64,000 nucleotides of DNA from Rana temporaria (GCF_905171775.1 NC_053492.1:181634778-181698777); one strand, 5' to 3'. Positions 44,367 through 54,773 are shown, numbered from the stretch's first letter. Made by a program: numbers and translations. The notes: generated from the sequence alone by a model not told the origin.

Positions 44367-45353
44367 GGCTCGACTCACATCTATGCATGTTGCTTTTGAG
44401 TGTTTCTGCGGTGCTCGCCGCATTTTTGGACATGCGTTTTTACCACGATTTTCGTTTTGCCCCCTTGTGACCTCACCGTCCGATGCATGATGGATCTGTG
44501 ATGTCATAAGGGGGCGTGGTCTCTGTATGACGTAATAGGATTGTCACGCCCCCATCGTTATTTAAGAAATTTAGGACACCGGCGCCGACAGATCAGCGGG
44601 ATGCAGCATCGGAGGAGGGTCGTCAGCAGGAGTGGCGGCAGAGGAAGAAGAAGCAGGGGGAGGAGAACAGAGGAAGAAGATGCGGGAGAAAATGAAGGAA
44701 GATCAGAGAAGAAGAAGAAGATATTAATAAAAGACTTGTCAAAAACTGTCTACTGTTGTTTTTAACACTTAACATGGGGCAAGGTGCTGTGGGGTGAGTG
44801 GCACAGAACCCACCCCCCCATGTTGAGAGCATGCAGCCTGGTATGGTTCAGGAGGGGGGCGCTCGCTCGTCCCCTCCCTTTCCTGACCTGCCAGGCTGAA
44901 TGGCTCGGAAAAGGGTCTGGCATGGATTTTGGGGGGACCCCCACGCCATTTTTTCTTTTAAGATTTGGTGTGGGTTTTTTTTTTTTCATTCAGCGGGAAG
45001 CCAGTTGACAGCTGATGACTCATCGGTTGTTAAGGACGTGGCGGTCGGCTTCCCGGCCCCCTCGTTAGCAACCAGCTAGATACAGTGTAAAAAAAAATGT
45101 AAAAAACGCAAATCGTGGCAAAATCGCAGAAAAAACGTGGTACTTATGTTTTGGATGCGGGTCCATTGAATTCTATTACAGGCAAAATGCTACATTTTGC
45201 GGGAAAAAAGTCCCCGACCCTTTTCAAAAACGCAGAGGCACAAAAATGCATTGATGTGAACATGTTCCATAGGAACCCATGTTAAAAAATGTCCCTGCAT
45301 TTCTGCAAAATGCATCAAAAAATGCATTAGTGCGCATCGAGCCAAAGGCCTGA
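44367..45353. mobile_element. TWA-target MITE (TTCACAC/ATGC family), third copy, interrupted
   Basis: Left end GGCTCGACTCACATCTATGC after TAA; right end GCATTAGTGCGCATCGAGCC. A fragment of the hAT-like fold-back element lies inside at 44762-45075. Between them is a purine-rich AGAAGAAGAAGAAG stretch (44640-44730) that gives a spurious Arg-rich frame. Confidence 0.65.
44762..45075. mobile_element. fragment of hAT-like fold-back element
   Basis: Shares CCATGTTGAGAGCATG, CCTGGTATGGTTCAGGAGGG and AAGGGTCTGGCATGGATTTT with 13600-13830 and 30600-30740. Neither terminus is present. Confidence 0.75.
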
Positions 45354-45356
45354 TTC

Positions 45357-45565
45357 ATACCTATGCAGGTTGCAGTTTGCAGGTTCATTTTGTGTTTTTT
45401 GATACATGCATTTCATCCATTAAAGTCTATGGAACAAAAAAAAAAAAGAAAATAAGTCCCTGGCCCTTTCCATAAAATGCACAGATGTGAACTACATCCA
45501 TAGAAAACCATGTTAATTGGACTGTAGTGTGTTTCTGAAAAACTGAAAATAGGTGTGAACCTAGG
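45357..45565. mobile_element. TWA-type MITE (TTCACAC family), fourth copy in cluster
   Basis: Left end GGCCTGATTCATACCTATGC; right end AATAGGTGTGAACCTAGGC. Carries GAACTACATCCATAG and TTGGACTGTAGTG blocks shared with 44240-44280. Confidence 0.65.
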
Positions 45566-45602
45566 CTACAGCTTCAACACACGCATTATTAAAGCGGCAT
45601 TC

Positions 45603-45994
45603 TAACCAAAAGTATAAGTTCCACTTATCTGCCCCTTTCTGACACCTTTCAGAGGTGAGGTGGGAGAAGGTACCTGTTTTTGAGAGATACCTGTCCCCAC
45701 TTCCGAGAGAACTTGAAAGTTCAGCCCCCTCCTTCCCCCCCGCTGGGCCATTCAGAACGCACAGCGCACTTCACGCATGCACAGTAGGGAATCGGCTGTG
45801 CAGCCGCAAGGCTTCACTGCCGGTTTCCCTTATAGGCAATGTGGCGGCAGCACCCGAGAGCAGATGGAGACATCGTCTGGGGTGCCAACATTGCTGGATT
45901 TCAGGACAGGAAAGTGTCCTAATATTAAAGGCAGCAGCTACAGTATGTGTAGCTGCTGACTTAAATTTTTTTACGGAGGGTGCGGAACTCCACT
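45603..45994. mobile_element. TTAA MITE (AGCGGGATTCC family)
   Basis: TTAA at 45599-45602 and 45995-45998; ends AGCGGCATTCTAACC and GTGCGGAACTCCACT. It carries the CAGCAGCTAC...GTAGCTGCTG hairpin (45931-45958). The 132-aa plus and 110-aa minus frames across it are repeat-derived. Confidence 0.8.
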
Positions 45995-45998
45995 TTAA

Positions 45999-46428
45999 GG
46001 TGCAAAGTCTCTGCAAGGACATGCGTCTTTGTGCACTGTGGGAATATGTGTGATTTTGTGCACATTTCCCCAGTACACAGATGAAAACTGGGGCTTCAGG
46101 CACATTTACATGGGTGGCAGTAAAAGTAAGTGGTTAAGTTGCAGTTTTACCCCCTCTTCCCCCAACTAACAACCTAAACAAAACAATACAGCCACTCAGG
46201 GCTGTACCCATGCTTAATACTGATGCTTTGTTTCATGGCTGCAGCAAAAGTTCAATGAAACGTGATATTCAGCGATCTGTACCGGCACCAAACACCCACT
46301 CAAGCGAATGAAGCGACGTAGGGAGTGCCCTACAACCAAGTGCAATGCACGCGTTGTGGCACAGTGGTTCAGCATTTTGCAAGTTAAAGCAGGTGGCGGG
46401 GAGGCAACATATCACCTTCTTACCATCT
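45999..46428. other. unassigned spacer
   Basis: No gene supported. AGTAAAAGTAAGTGGTTAAG near 46119 resembles a TTAA-MITE right end. Confidence 0.4.
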
Positions 46429-46436
46429 GTCAAATA

Positions 46437-47190
46437 CAGTGTTGCCAACCTACCAGATTGAAATTTGCCACGTTTTTACTGGCATTTCACAAAAGTTACT
46501 AAATTACATTTTTAGGTGCAAATTTCAGTATTTAGGCCACAAACAAGTACGCTGGGCAAATAGCAATGTGATTTAACTGAGATATTAAGGTAAAAAAACA
46601 TATTTTGGTTATTTTCGATACAATAAGGACAAATTATTTCGTCACAGACATCACCCCCTGCCCCCATCCCCCTCTGCCACCAACACCCCCTGCCTTCACC
46701 CCCCTCTGCGGTGCCACAATCTCTGTCTCCACCCCCCACCCTCTGTGATGCCACCATCCCCCTCTTCGGTGTCACCAACACCCCCTGCCTCCAATCACCC
46801 CCTGACACTAACACCCCCTGCCTCCAATCTCCCTCAGGCCCCTTGCCTCCAATCACCCCCTGCCTCCATCGTCCCCTGCCTCCATCCCCCTTTGCGGTGC
46901 CACCAATAACCCCTGTCTCCATCCCCCACCCTCTTTGGTGCCACCACCCCCCTCTGCGGTGCCACTAACACCCCCTGCCTCCAATCATCCCCTGCCACTA
47001 ACACCCCCTGCCTCCAATCTCCCCCTGAGTCCATTTCCCCCTGCCTCCATCCTCCTCTGCGGTGACACCATAACCTCCAATCACCCCCTGCCTCCAATCT
47101 CCATGCGCAGTTCCAAGCCGTACCGAACTCGGCTTTTTTTACTGGCACATTCCCGCAACCACTGACATTTACGAATGGTTGGCAACACTG
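46437..47190. mobile_element. hAT-like element, 8-bp duplication GTCAAATA
   Basis: GTCAAATA at 46429-46436 and 47191-47198 flanks CAGTGTTGCCAACC and GGTTGGCAACACTG, perfect 14-bp inverted ends. The centre (46650-47100) is a C-rich imperfect tandem repeat with phrases CACCCCCTGCCTCCAATC and CCCTCTGCGGTGCCACC. No transposase; 754 bp. The 85-141 codon frames inside are repeat artefacts. Confidence 0.92.
46650..47100. repeat. C-rich degenerate minisatellite
   Basis: Units of roughly 18-24 bp alternate between two phrases (CCCCCTGCCTCCAATCA and CCCCTCTGCGGTGCCACCA), with higher-order repetition. Confidence 0.75.
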
Positions 47191-47198
47191 GTCAAATA

Positions 47199-48392
47199 CC
47201 CTCTGAAAAGTGATCAACCATGAATCAATTTTCAGAGGGGCAGCAGTAAAGCTGCACATGTGACTGAGCCCTTAGAATCACTGCTCCAGACTAACTAAAA
47301 CAAGCTGAAATTTCAAAGGTACAAACAGTTAGATTTTTTTTTCTTCTATGTATAAATCTTATTTTATATCCGATAGAAATAGCAAAAATAAAAAGCGATG
47401 GAATTTGTGGGAAAACAAATAACTGTTTATAAGCAGCACGGTGGTATGTGTGTGTCAGGTATACAATAGATCTTGGAGTGTTTGCTAACAATGACCAAAG
47501 CCTATAGAATGTGACCAGCTCTGGCTCTTGCAGAGTGGTATTTCTGGAGTCTATAAAAGCCGACACCGTATGTATACCATTTTATTAACGTGCTGTAGTC
47601 CTGTACTATGCTATTGTTACATAAACAAAGGAATTTGTATTTAGCGCACTGAGACTGTTGCTATTGTGTGTTTATGTTTTGCACTTCGTAAAAATGGAAT
47701 CTTGCTTTCTTTTGTAATTCACTAAACTCTCATAGAAGTGTAATTCTGTCTCTGTTATTATATACATTTTAGAATTTATGATGTCACATTTGTTTAGATT
47801 TAGATAGCAATGTGAAAATGTATGACTTGTATACAGATGACGGGTTCACTAATGCCTTCTGGGCATGACATGGTAGTGCCCTCTAGTGTAACATTTCCAG
47901 CATCAGTGACACACAATCACAACTATCTGAGGTCCATCTACAAAGGTGACAACTATTTAATGTGGGAACAGGAAAGTTTTCCCATGTAGTGATTAAAATT
48001 ACTTTTTTTAGTACAAGAGAGTGTATTTTTTTGTATTTTTTTTTACATATTTACTTTTTGTTGTTCAAACATTTTAGTGGTTGTAGTTTATAATGACTGG
48101 GGTAATAAGAACTATGAATACATAGACATAGTGGTAAAAATTTAGAAATGATAGGAAAGCTGAACTGGCCACTGGCTTTATCTGTACCCTATGAGATCTT
48201 CCTTTTGTCTCCACGCTTTTCCTGCTTAGAGCCTCACTCCCCCAGTTACAGCCCCATAGCATATTGTGCAGGGCTATTATAATACAACTGACTCCAAACA
48301 AGCACAAGTACAGAGAAAGGATACAAGAGCAGCTTGCAGTTAAGGAGGTTAGTAGGGAGAAGTAGGGATGAAGTTTGGGTTTAAAACTCTCA
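47199..48392. other. unassigned sequence
   Basis: No repeat pair and no convincing frame. The 110-codon minus frame at 48074 (many Ser, Cys, Leu and Ile) lacks a recognisable domain. Confidence 0.4.
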
Positions 48393-48483
48393 GGCCCCGT
48401 ACACACGACCGAGTTTCTCGGAAGAATTCAGCCAGAAACTCGATCGGAGCTGAATTCTGCCGAGAAACCCGGCCGTGTGTTGG
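48393..48483. mobile_element. short TWA-type MITE, degraded right end
   Basis: Left end GGCCCCGTACACACGACCGA; right arm GAGAAACCCGGCCGTGTGTT. The arms fold on GAGTTTCTCGG. The closing GGGGCC is lost. Confidence 0.65.
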
Positions 48484-48603
48484 CTGCAGACAATTAGAGC
48501 TGGGTATCAAGGAGTGGATGATGGGGGTAGAGACAAAAATAAGTAATGGGGGAAAATATACATTTTAACATCTCTATCTCACTGTGAATGTATACCACTT
48601 TTT

Positions 48604-49160
48604 AATGTAAAATAGCCACTTGCCGACCACTTAGCTGGGAAAATACGTCATTACTTCGATGTTTAGTAACGGTATTATGGCTGCAGCTAGATGCCATAAT
48701 CCCGGTATCATTTTTTCCCCCAGGAGCTGGTCTTTCTCATAAAAGTGGTCAGAGCAGCATTCACCACTGGCCCACTTTTAAAAGCGACCCCTCCCATCGC
48801 TTTCTGGTGGTTTTTGGGGTTGGGCTTACCTGGTAGAACAAGAAGCCCGATAACCGATCCAGCACTTTTGGCCACATGTAAACGAGGCCTTTTTTTTTTT
48901 AAGCAAAAGATCCCAAAAATATATATTTTTGGGATCTTTTGCTATAAAGGGTAGGGGAGAGATTTGGGGTCTTTTAGACCCCAGATCTTTCCATAAAGAA
49001 AGTTGTAATTGGTCCAATTACAATCTGGTCTATAGATTATTTATTAAAAAGAAAGTAAACCCTGATGGGTTTTACTTCCTCTTTATTTCCCTGCAAAGGT
49101 AAAGTATAATGGGCTACTATGCATCGCATTGTAGCCCATTATGTGTTACCTGAAACCTAA
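48604..49160. repeat. second hairpin array, including a perfect 42-bp palindrome
   Basis: AGCAAAAGATCCCAAAAATAT and its exact complement meet at 48902-48943. Further hairpins lie at 48965-48983 (TGGGGTCT/AGACCCCA), 49003-49023 (TTGTAATTG/CAATTACAA) and 49108-49141 (AATGGGCTAC/GTAGCCCATT). The left edge starts with CCACTTGCCGACCACTTAG, like a TTAA-family terminus. Non-coding. Confidence 0.7.
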
Positions 49161-49329
49161 GCCTGCGATTTTACCTCTGTCCTCACTGGCAGCGAGCGTC
49201 CATCTTGACCACTCTTCCCTTCGGGGCCATGAACTCCGCCTCTGTGACTGGCCGGAGTTGCGTGACATCACTCCGGCGCATGTGCCGTGAGTCGCCAGTC
49301 ACGGCATGACCTCCAGCACCTACAAGTAA

Positions 49330-49530
49330 TGCCGCGTACACACGATCATTTTTCGGCATGAAAAAAACGTTGTTTTAAAAAAAATGTAATTTAAAATGAT
49401 AGTGTGTGGGCTTCACATCATTTTTCGGGTTCTGAAAAACGACAATTTTTTTTTCCGAATATGCTGCATTTTTGAACGACGTTTTAAACAATGTCGTTTT
49501 TCGGGTTGAAAAAAATGATCGTGTGTGGGC
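49330..49530. mobile_element. TWA-target MITE, 201 bp
   Basis: TAA at 49327-49329 and 49531-49533; ends TGCCGCGTACACACGATCAT and ATGATCGTGTGTGGGC. Interior palindrome AAAACGAC / GTCGTTTT. 49161-49329 holds no supported feature. Confidence 0.8.
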
Positions 49531-49726
49531 TAAAACGACGGCCTCGGATGAGAAGACATAGTGATAGGCGGAACACTGAACAGAGGCTCTGCTGGGAAAA
49601 TTAGAGTTCAGCCTATCACGGAACAGCCTGAGAAGGAGGCGCGGCTTTTGAATAATGGATGGCCGCCGTCTGCACGCTGCAAACAGGAGAAGGTAGGGAG
49701 ATCGTCGGAGCAGGGAATGGAATGGT

Positions 49727-49915
49727 ACAGTGAGGCATGTAATAATTGCACAGTGAGGCATGTAATAATGGCACAGCGAGGCATGTAATAATGGCACAGT
49801 GAGGCATGTAATAAATGGCACAGTGAGGCATGTATAATGGCACAGTGAGGCATGTATAACGGCACAGTGAGGCATGTATAATGGCACAGTGAGGCATGTA
49901 TAACGACACAGTGAG
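49727..49915. repeat. 21-24 bp minisatellite, ~9 units
   Basis: Unit CACAGTGAGGCATGTAATAATGG changes to the shorter CACAGTGAGGCATGTATAATGG towards the right. Because the period is not fixed, frames shift between units, yet a 131-170 codon minus frame survives; it is spurious. Confidence 0.9.
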
Positions 49916-50020
49916 GGGTCGTCTTATACGGTGAGTATATCCCAAAACCAACATTTTAGCTGGAAAATTAGGGGGTCGTCTTATACGCCCAGTCATCTTA
50001 TACGCCGGCAAATACGGTAC
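49915..50020. mobile_element. TA-target MITE right end (GGCAAATACGGTA)
   Basis: GTCGTCTTATACGGTGAG and GTCTTATACGCCCAGTC lead into ACGCCGGCAAATACGG and TA. This is the end of a MITE related to those at 6722 and 33676. Its left end is not recognisable, so the minisatellite may be its interior. Confidence 0.55.
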
Positions 50021-50625
50021 CTAAAATAAAATGCTTTTGGGACTGTTTTTTTTACATTTTATGCAGGAACAATACAGCACAGTGCACACTAAGGCCCGAA
50101 CCTACTTGTGTATACGCATGATACATATTCTGCAGCACTTGTACTCACAAAATGAGATTCAAAGTGGCACAATTGAGTCCTAGGTTGGCTATACATGGAT
50201 CAAAATATAACAGTTCATCAGGGACTTGTATGGGCACCCTAGTTGTACACAAGACGATCAAGATGATCACAAGACGATCAGTTGATCAACTTGTATACAA
50301 CCAGCCTGTCAGGGTTCTTTCTGAACAATTGATGTTGCCAACTATAGCAGGCAACATTAATCATTGTGTTCTGCCAGCAGGGAAGGCTCCCCACTGGCAG
50401 AACACAATAGGGTTGTGGGAGGGATTTCCCCATCAACATTGACTGTGTTTATGGGTGAATAGAGTGATTTTCTTTCCTTCCACCTGAAGTGGGAAAAAAA
50501 ATGTATAATGGCCTGCCCTACAGATACACTTCAGCAGAAAGGATCATTTTTTTTTTAATTTAAACTGTCTCATTATACAGTACATGCCCTACTCTGCACA
50601 GAATATAAAAAGATAGCTAACACTT
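50021..50625. other. unassigned sequence
   Basis: Includes a duplicated ATCACAAGACGATCA near 50265-50284. No gene supported. Confidence 0.4.
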
Positions 50626-50719
50626 TGGGGGGAGATTTACTAAAACTGGAGCACTCAGAATCTGGCGCGGCTGTGCATGGTTGCCAATCAGCTTCTAACT
50701 TCAATGTGTTTGCTTATCA

Positions 50720-51035
50720 GGCTGGGTTCACACTACTACACTACTTTCATCCTACTTTGCTCTGCTACATTGGTCCTACATTTATCCTACATTGGTCCTA
50801 CATCCATCCTACTTTCATGAACAGGATACTACTTTGGTCCGACTTCAATGATATTCAATGGGTTGAAGTAGGATCAATGTAGGACCAAAAGTAGTACAGG
50901 GAGCATTTTCAAAGTCGGACCGACTTGTGTAGGACCAGTTAAGACAGCTCTCATAGGGAAACATTGATTTTCACACGTCATGCTACATGAGGCTCCCAAT
51001 GTAGGACCGTTTGTCGGACAAGTGTGAACCCAGCC
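50720..51035 (+). mobile_element. TWA/TSA-target MITE, dimer half 1
   Basis: Ends GGCTGGGTTCACACT and AGTGTGAACCCAGCC. Left flank TCA, right flank TTA at 51036-51038. The interior repeats GGTCCTACATTGATCC-type words. Confidence 0.9.
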
Positions 51036-51038
51036 TTA

Positions 51039-51353
51039 GGCTAGGTTCACACTTGTCCGACAAACGGTCCTACATTGGGAGCCTCATGTAGCATGACGTG
51101 TGAAAATCAATGTTTCCCTATGAGAGCTGTCTTAACTGGTCCTACACAAGTCGGTCCGACTTTGAAAATGCTCCCTGTACTACTTTTGGTCCTACATTGA
51201 TCCTACTTCAACCCATTGAATATCATTGAAGTCGGACCAAAGTAGTATCCTGTTCATGAAAGTAGGATGGATGTAGGACCAATGTAGGATAAATGTAGGA
51301 CCAATGTAGCAGAGCAAAGTAGGATGAAGTAGTGTAGCAGTGTGAACCCAGCC
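51039..51353 (-). mobile_element. TWA/TSA-target MITE, dimer half 2 (reverse complement of half 1)
   Basis: Differs from the reverse complement of half 1 by about two substitutions and one indel over 315 bp. It ends at TCA (51354-51356). The 5-bp words around the joint read CAGCC TTA GGCTA. Confidence 0.9.
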
Positions 51354-51720
51354 TCAAGCTTTGACAATAAAACGTGGGAGCTGATTGGTTTCTATGCAGA
51401 GCTGCACCAGATTTGTACGCTACAGTTTTAGTAATTTCCTCCCTTTGTCTCATGCTACCTTAAAGAAGAATGTAATTAACATTACTTTTGATACAATAAG
51501 CACCGTACTCAGGAATATGTTTTTTGCTGCACAGTTTACACAGTGTAACAGTCAGCACTATATACCAATAATCAGAGAGCAGTCAGGAGAATGTTATGCA
51601 CAACATAGCTTTTATCAGAAATAGAATACACAGCGAAGATACCAAATACAAACATCAGCAGTATGTAACATAATCTCACCTGCTGGTCAGTAGGAGGCAA
51701 AATGTCTAAAGGCACACATG

Positions 51721-51888
51721 TAGGGTTGCCACATCATCCCTTTAATCCAGGACAAAATAATTACACAGGTTCTGTGGCTGATTAAGGTGGTAATTAAACT
51801 CACTTGGTGCCTCATCTGCATTCAATCAGCCTCGGAACCTGTGTAATTAATATGTGTCATGGATTAAAGGGATGGTGTGGAAACCCTA
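51721..51888. mobile_element. short hAT-like MITE, 8-bp duplication CACA(C/G)ATG
   Basis: Ends TAGGGTTGCCACATCATCCC and GGGATGGTGTGGAAACCCTA. Flanks are CACACATG (51713-51720) and CACAGATG (51889-51896), one mismatch. It folds on CCTTTAATCCA / TGGATTAAAGG and CACAGGTTC / GAACCTGTG. 168 bp. Confidence 0.85.
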
Positions 51889-51896
51889 CACAGATG

Positions 51897-52282
51897 GCCA
51901 GTGGGAGTAAAAAAAATCCCCCACCCCTTCCCAGACATTGGTGGCCAGTGGGTTAACCCTACTACCTCCCTTCCATTAACACCAGGGCATTGCATTAACA
52001 CACGTTATGTGCTCTGGTGTACTGTGGTGGCATTATTGTAAATGGTACTACAGTGCACCTTCCCAACACAACTTGGTGCATTTTCAATTTTTTTGTCCAC
52101 TGTAGTGTGCTGGCAGCCAGAACGAAATGTACATTAAAATGGCGCAGTTAAGTGACCAGCCTCAGGTGAGAGGAGACATAAGTTGTTTCTATTTATCTGC
52201 AGCCCTCTCTTCTCTACAGCCGTTCAAAGTGCAGAATACATACAGCTTGTCTGAGCTTTCAGAAAACAAGCAGAAATGACTC
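51897..52282. other. unassigned spacer
   Basis: A few short palindromes; no gene supported. Confidence 0.4.
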
Positions 52283-52285
52283 TAA

Positions 52286-52730
52286 TGCCGCGTACACAGG
52301 ACCGTTTTTAATGTCATGGAAAAAAATACGTATTTCTCAATGTAATTCTTGTCAAGCCTGCCTTGCATACACACGATCATGAAAAAAAAAAATGCTCGAG
52401 CAAAGCGCGGTGATGTACAACACGTACGACGGCACTATAAAGGGGAAGTTCCATTCAAATATTGCCACCCTTTGGGCTTGATTATGCAAATTTCCCATCT
52501 CATAATTTGCTTCTGAGCATGCAGGTTTTATTATCTGTCGTTAAAGCCTACACACGACCATTTTTCACGACGTGAAAAACGTCGAGAAAAAATAGAGCAT
52601 GTTCTAAATTTTTAATGGCCATTTTTCACATCGCGAAAAATGCTCTGGAGCCTACATACGATCGTTTTTAATGACCAGTTTAAAAAATGGCATTTTTCAC
52701 GTCATGAAAAACAGTGGTGTGTACGTGACA
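52286..52730. mobile_element. TWA-type MITE, diverged
   Basis: Ends TGCCGCGTACACAGGACCG and GTGGTGTGTACGTGACA; flanks TAA and TTA. The interior uses TTTTTCACGACGTGAAAAA-type palindromes. Closest to 4013 in style. Confidence 0.8.
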
Positions 52731-52929
52731 TTAGTGCTCTTGATTAAGACAAATACACACTATAGAGGGATATTGTTTTTTGGTCATATTTCATACCAGA
52801 GGTTTACAACCACTTTAAGGTGTGACAAAACATGCAATAAATGCATTCCAGCAGATCACCCTAGTATGAATGGGTCCTAACAATCCCCACCCTCCTTTAC
52901 AGGCAATGATGGTCTTTGGATTAGTCTCA

Positions 52930-53330
52930 CTCCCTCCCTCTCCAGAAATTGTAGATTGGCGGTCAGGGGTGTTGCCTCCTTCACACCCAGAAAGCACTGG
53001 TGGTCAGTAGTGTTTCCATCCCCTCCCTCCAAAACGGAATTGGTGGTCCGCACCCCACCCTAAAAAGCATTGGTGGTCAGTGGTATTTTCCTTAAAAAGC
53101 ATTGGTGGTCAGTGACATTTCCCCCCTATATGGAAAAACATTGATGGTCAGTGGTATTTCTAACCTCTCTCTAAGAAAAGTAATTTGTAGTCAGTAGTAC
53201 CCCCCCCCCCCACCCAAAAAACATTGGTGGTCAGTGATAGTTCTTTCCCTTTCTCTTCATCCTGAAAAGATTTGGCTGTCATTTATATTTCTCCTTCCTA
53301 CTCGTGAAAAGCATTACAGTTCAGTGCGAG
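52930..53330. repeat. degenerate minisatellite (CATTGGTGGTCAGTGG)
   Basis: The phrase AGCATTGGTGGTCAGTGGTATTTCC recurs at least seven times with variable C/T-rich spacers, period about 35-60 bp. Confidence 0.75.
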
Positions 53331-54051
53331 ATGCAGAGCATATTAACATGTTTCCTGGTCTTTATCCCGCTCCGCTGACTGTGCGTTGAGGTTCCCATCA
53401 GAACTATGCCCATACTATTGGGCAGGAGATCAGTCTGGCGACCAGTATGAATAGAGTAAAGCAAAGTCCTGAAACAAGCATTATGATACTGGCTTTGGGA
53501 GACAACCCCAGAGGCGATTCAGTTTGCATGCGTTGCGCTATACAAGTCATTTATTCATTCAACCCGATCCATGGGATGCTGCAGATTCCATACATGTACA
53601 GTTTTTTTTAATTCAGCCTACAGGCTGAATGAAAGAAGTCTAACAGATACCTCCAGATACGCTAAATAGCACAGATGGACAACTATCCTCCTGCGGGCTA
53701 TTATATTTTGACAGCTATCGCCACTTGCTGTCAGATTACCTGAACAGTGCTTGCATCTGATTGGATGCAGGCACTGTTCAGCTGAAACATTTCCCATACC
53801 TACCAACTTTGTGATATGGGAAAGAGGAACACATTACAGTACAAAGTATATAGGCAAGTGATACACCCCTGACATTTCTCCAGTAATACAGACTTTAAAG
53901 CTTAATGCACAAACATTTTTTGATTTAACCCAATTTTTTATCACTACTTTTACTTTTTTCGTTTTTCAAAACAACTGATTTGATATAAAGGTGAAGCTGG
54001 CCATACACTAATCAAAATTCATCTGGTTTAGCAGGGACCAAACATACACTC
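53331..54051. other. unassigned sequence
   Basis: Contains the small palindrome ATTCAGCCTACAGGCTGAAT at 53611 and a dyad TGAACAGTGCTTGCATC / GATGCAGGCACTGTTCA (53742-53780). No gene supported. Confidence 0.45.
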
Positions 54052-54768
54052 TGGGCCGGATTCAGAGACAGCGGCGTATTTTTGTGCGGGCGTAGCGCAT
54101 CTCATATGCGCTACGCTGACGTAACTCTGAGAGGCAAGAGCAGTATTCACAAAGCACTTGCTCCCTAAGTTACGTCGGCGTAGCGTAAATGGGCCAGCGT
54201 AAGCCCGCCTAATTCAAATTAGGAAGGTAGTGGGTGTGTTGTATTAAAATCAGCCGTGACCCCATGTAAATGCATGGCCGATCGAACGGCGCATGCGTGC
54301 GCATGCTCAGAATCACGTTGCATATACTCCCTAAGATACGACGGCTCAATGCGTACGACGTGAACGTAACTTACGCCTGTAAACGATGTAAAATACGACG
54401 GCTGTTCCAACGTTTCCGACGTCCATACCTTAACATGACTTACCCCTGCTTTATGAGGGGTAAACTTACGCCGGACGTAGCCTTACGTAAACGGCGTAGC
54501 TTACTGCGACGGGCGCAAGTACGTTCGTGAATCGGCGTATCTAGGTAATTTACATATTCGACGCGTAAATCAACAGAAATGCCCCTAGCGGCCAGCGTAA
54601 ATATGCAACCAAGATACGACGGCGTAGGAGACTTACGTCGGTCATATCAAGCTAAAATTCAGGTGTATCTTGTTTCCTGAATAAAGCGCATAGATACGAC
54701 GGCGCATCCGAGGACTTACGCGGCATATCAATAGATACGTCTGCGTAAGTTCTCTCTGAATCTGGCCC
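54052..54768 (+). mobile_element. 0.7 kb TIR element, copy 5
   Basis: Ends GGGCCGGATTCAGAGA and TCTCTCTGAATCTGGCCC. Carries the GTTACGTCGGCGTAGCG dyad and the CCTAGCGGCCAGCG block (54583). No clear TA at the left here. A Tc1 derivative begins within a few bases of its right end. Confidence 0.85.
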
Positions 54769-54773
54769 GGAAT

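Larger units (their letters stand above)
50626..51442. mobile_element. short palindromic MITE (GATTTACTAAAACTGGAG) split by a MITE dimer
   Basis: Outer arms GAGATTTACTAAAACTGGAG and CTACAGTTTTAGTAATTTCC match the intact copy at 58083-58260, which serves as the empty site. Interior blocks GCCAATCAGCTTCTAACTTC (left) and GAGCTGATTGGTTTCTATG (right) now lie on either side of the dimer at 50720-51353. Confidence 0.8.

Noticed and set aside
44541..44765. Arg/Lys/Glu-rich 74-codon frame resembling a nuclear protein
   Set aside because: The purine-rich AGAAGAAG stretch lies inside a MITE and produces charged low-complexity translation.
45655..46053. 132-codon plus frame
   Set aside because: Coincides with a TTAA MITE (45603-45994) and its ends; related elements at 8801 and 38071 do not keep the frame.
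46512..47259. 136- and 141-codon Gly/Trp-rich minus frames
   Set aside because: Products of the C-rich minisatellite inside the hAT-like element at 46437.
49375..49887. 170-codon minus-strand frame, His/Cys/Pro-rich (MPHCA-type repeats)
   Set aside because: It reads through the 22-bp minisatellite and a neighbouring MITE.
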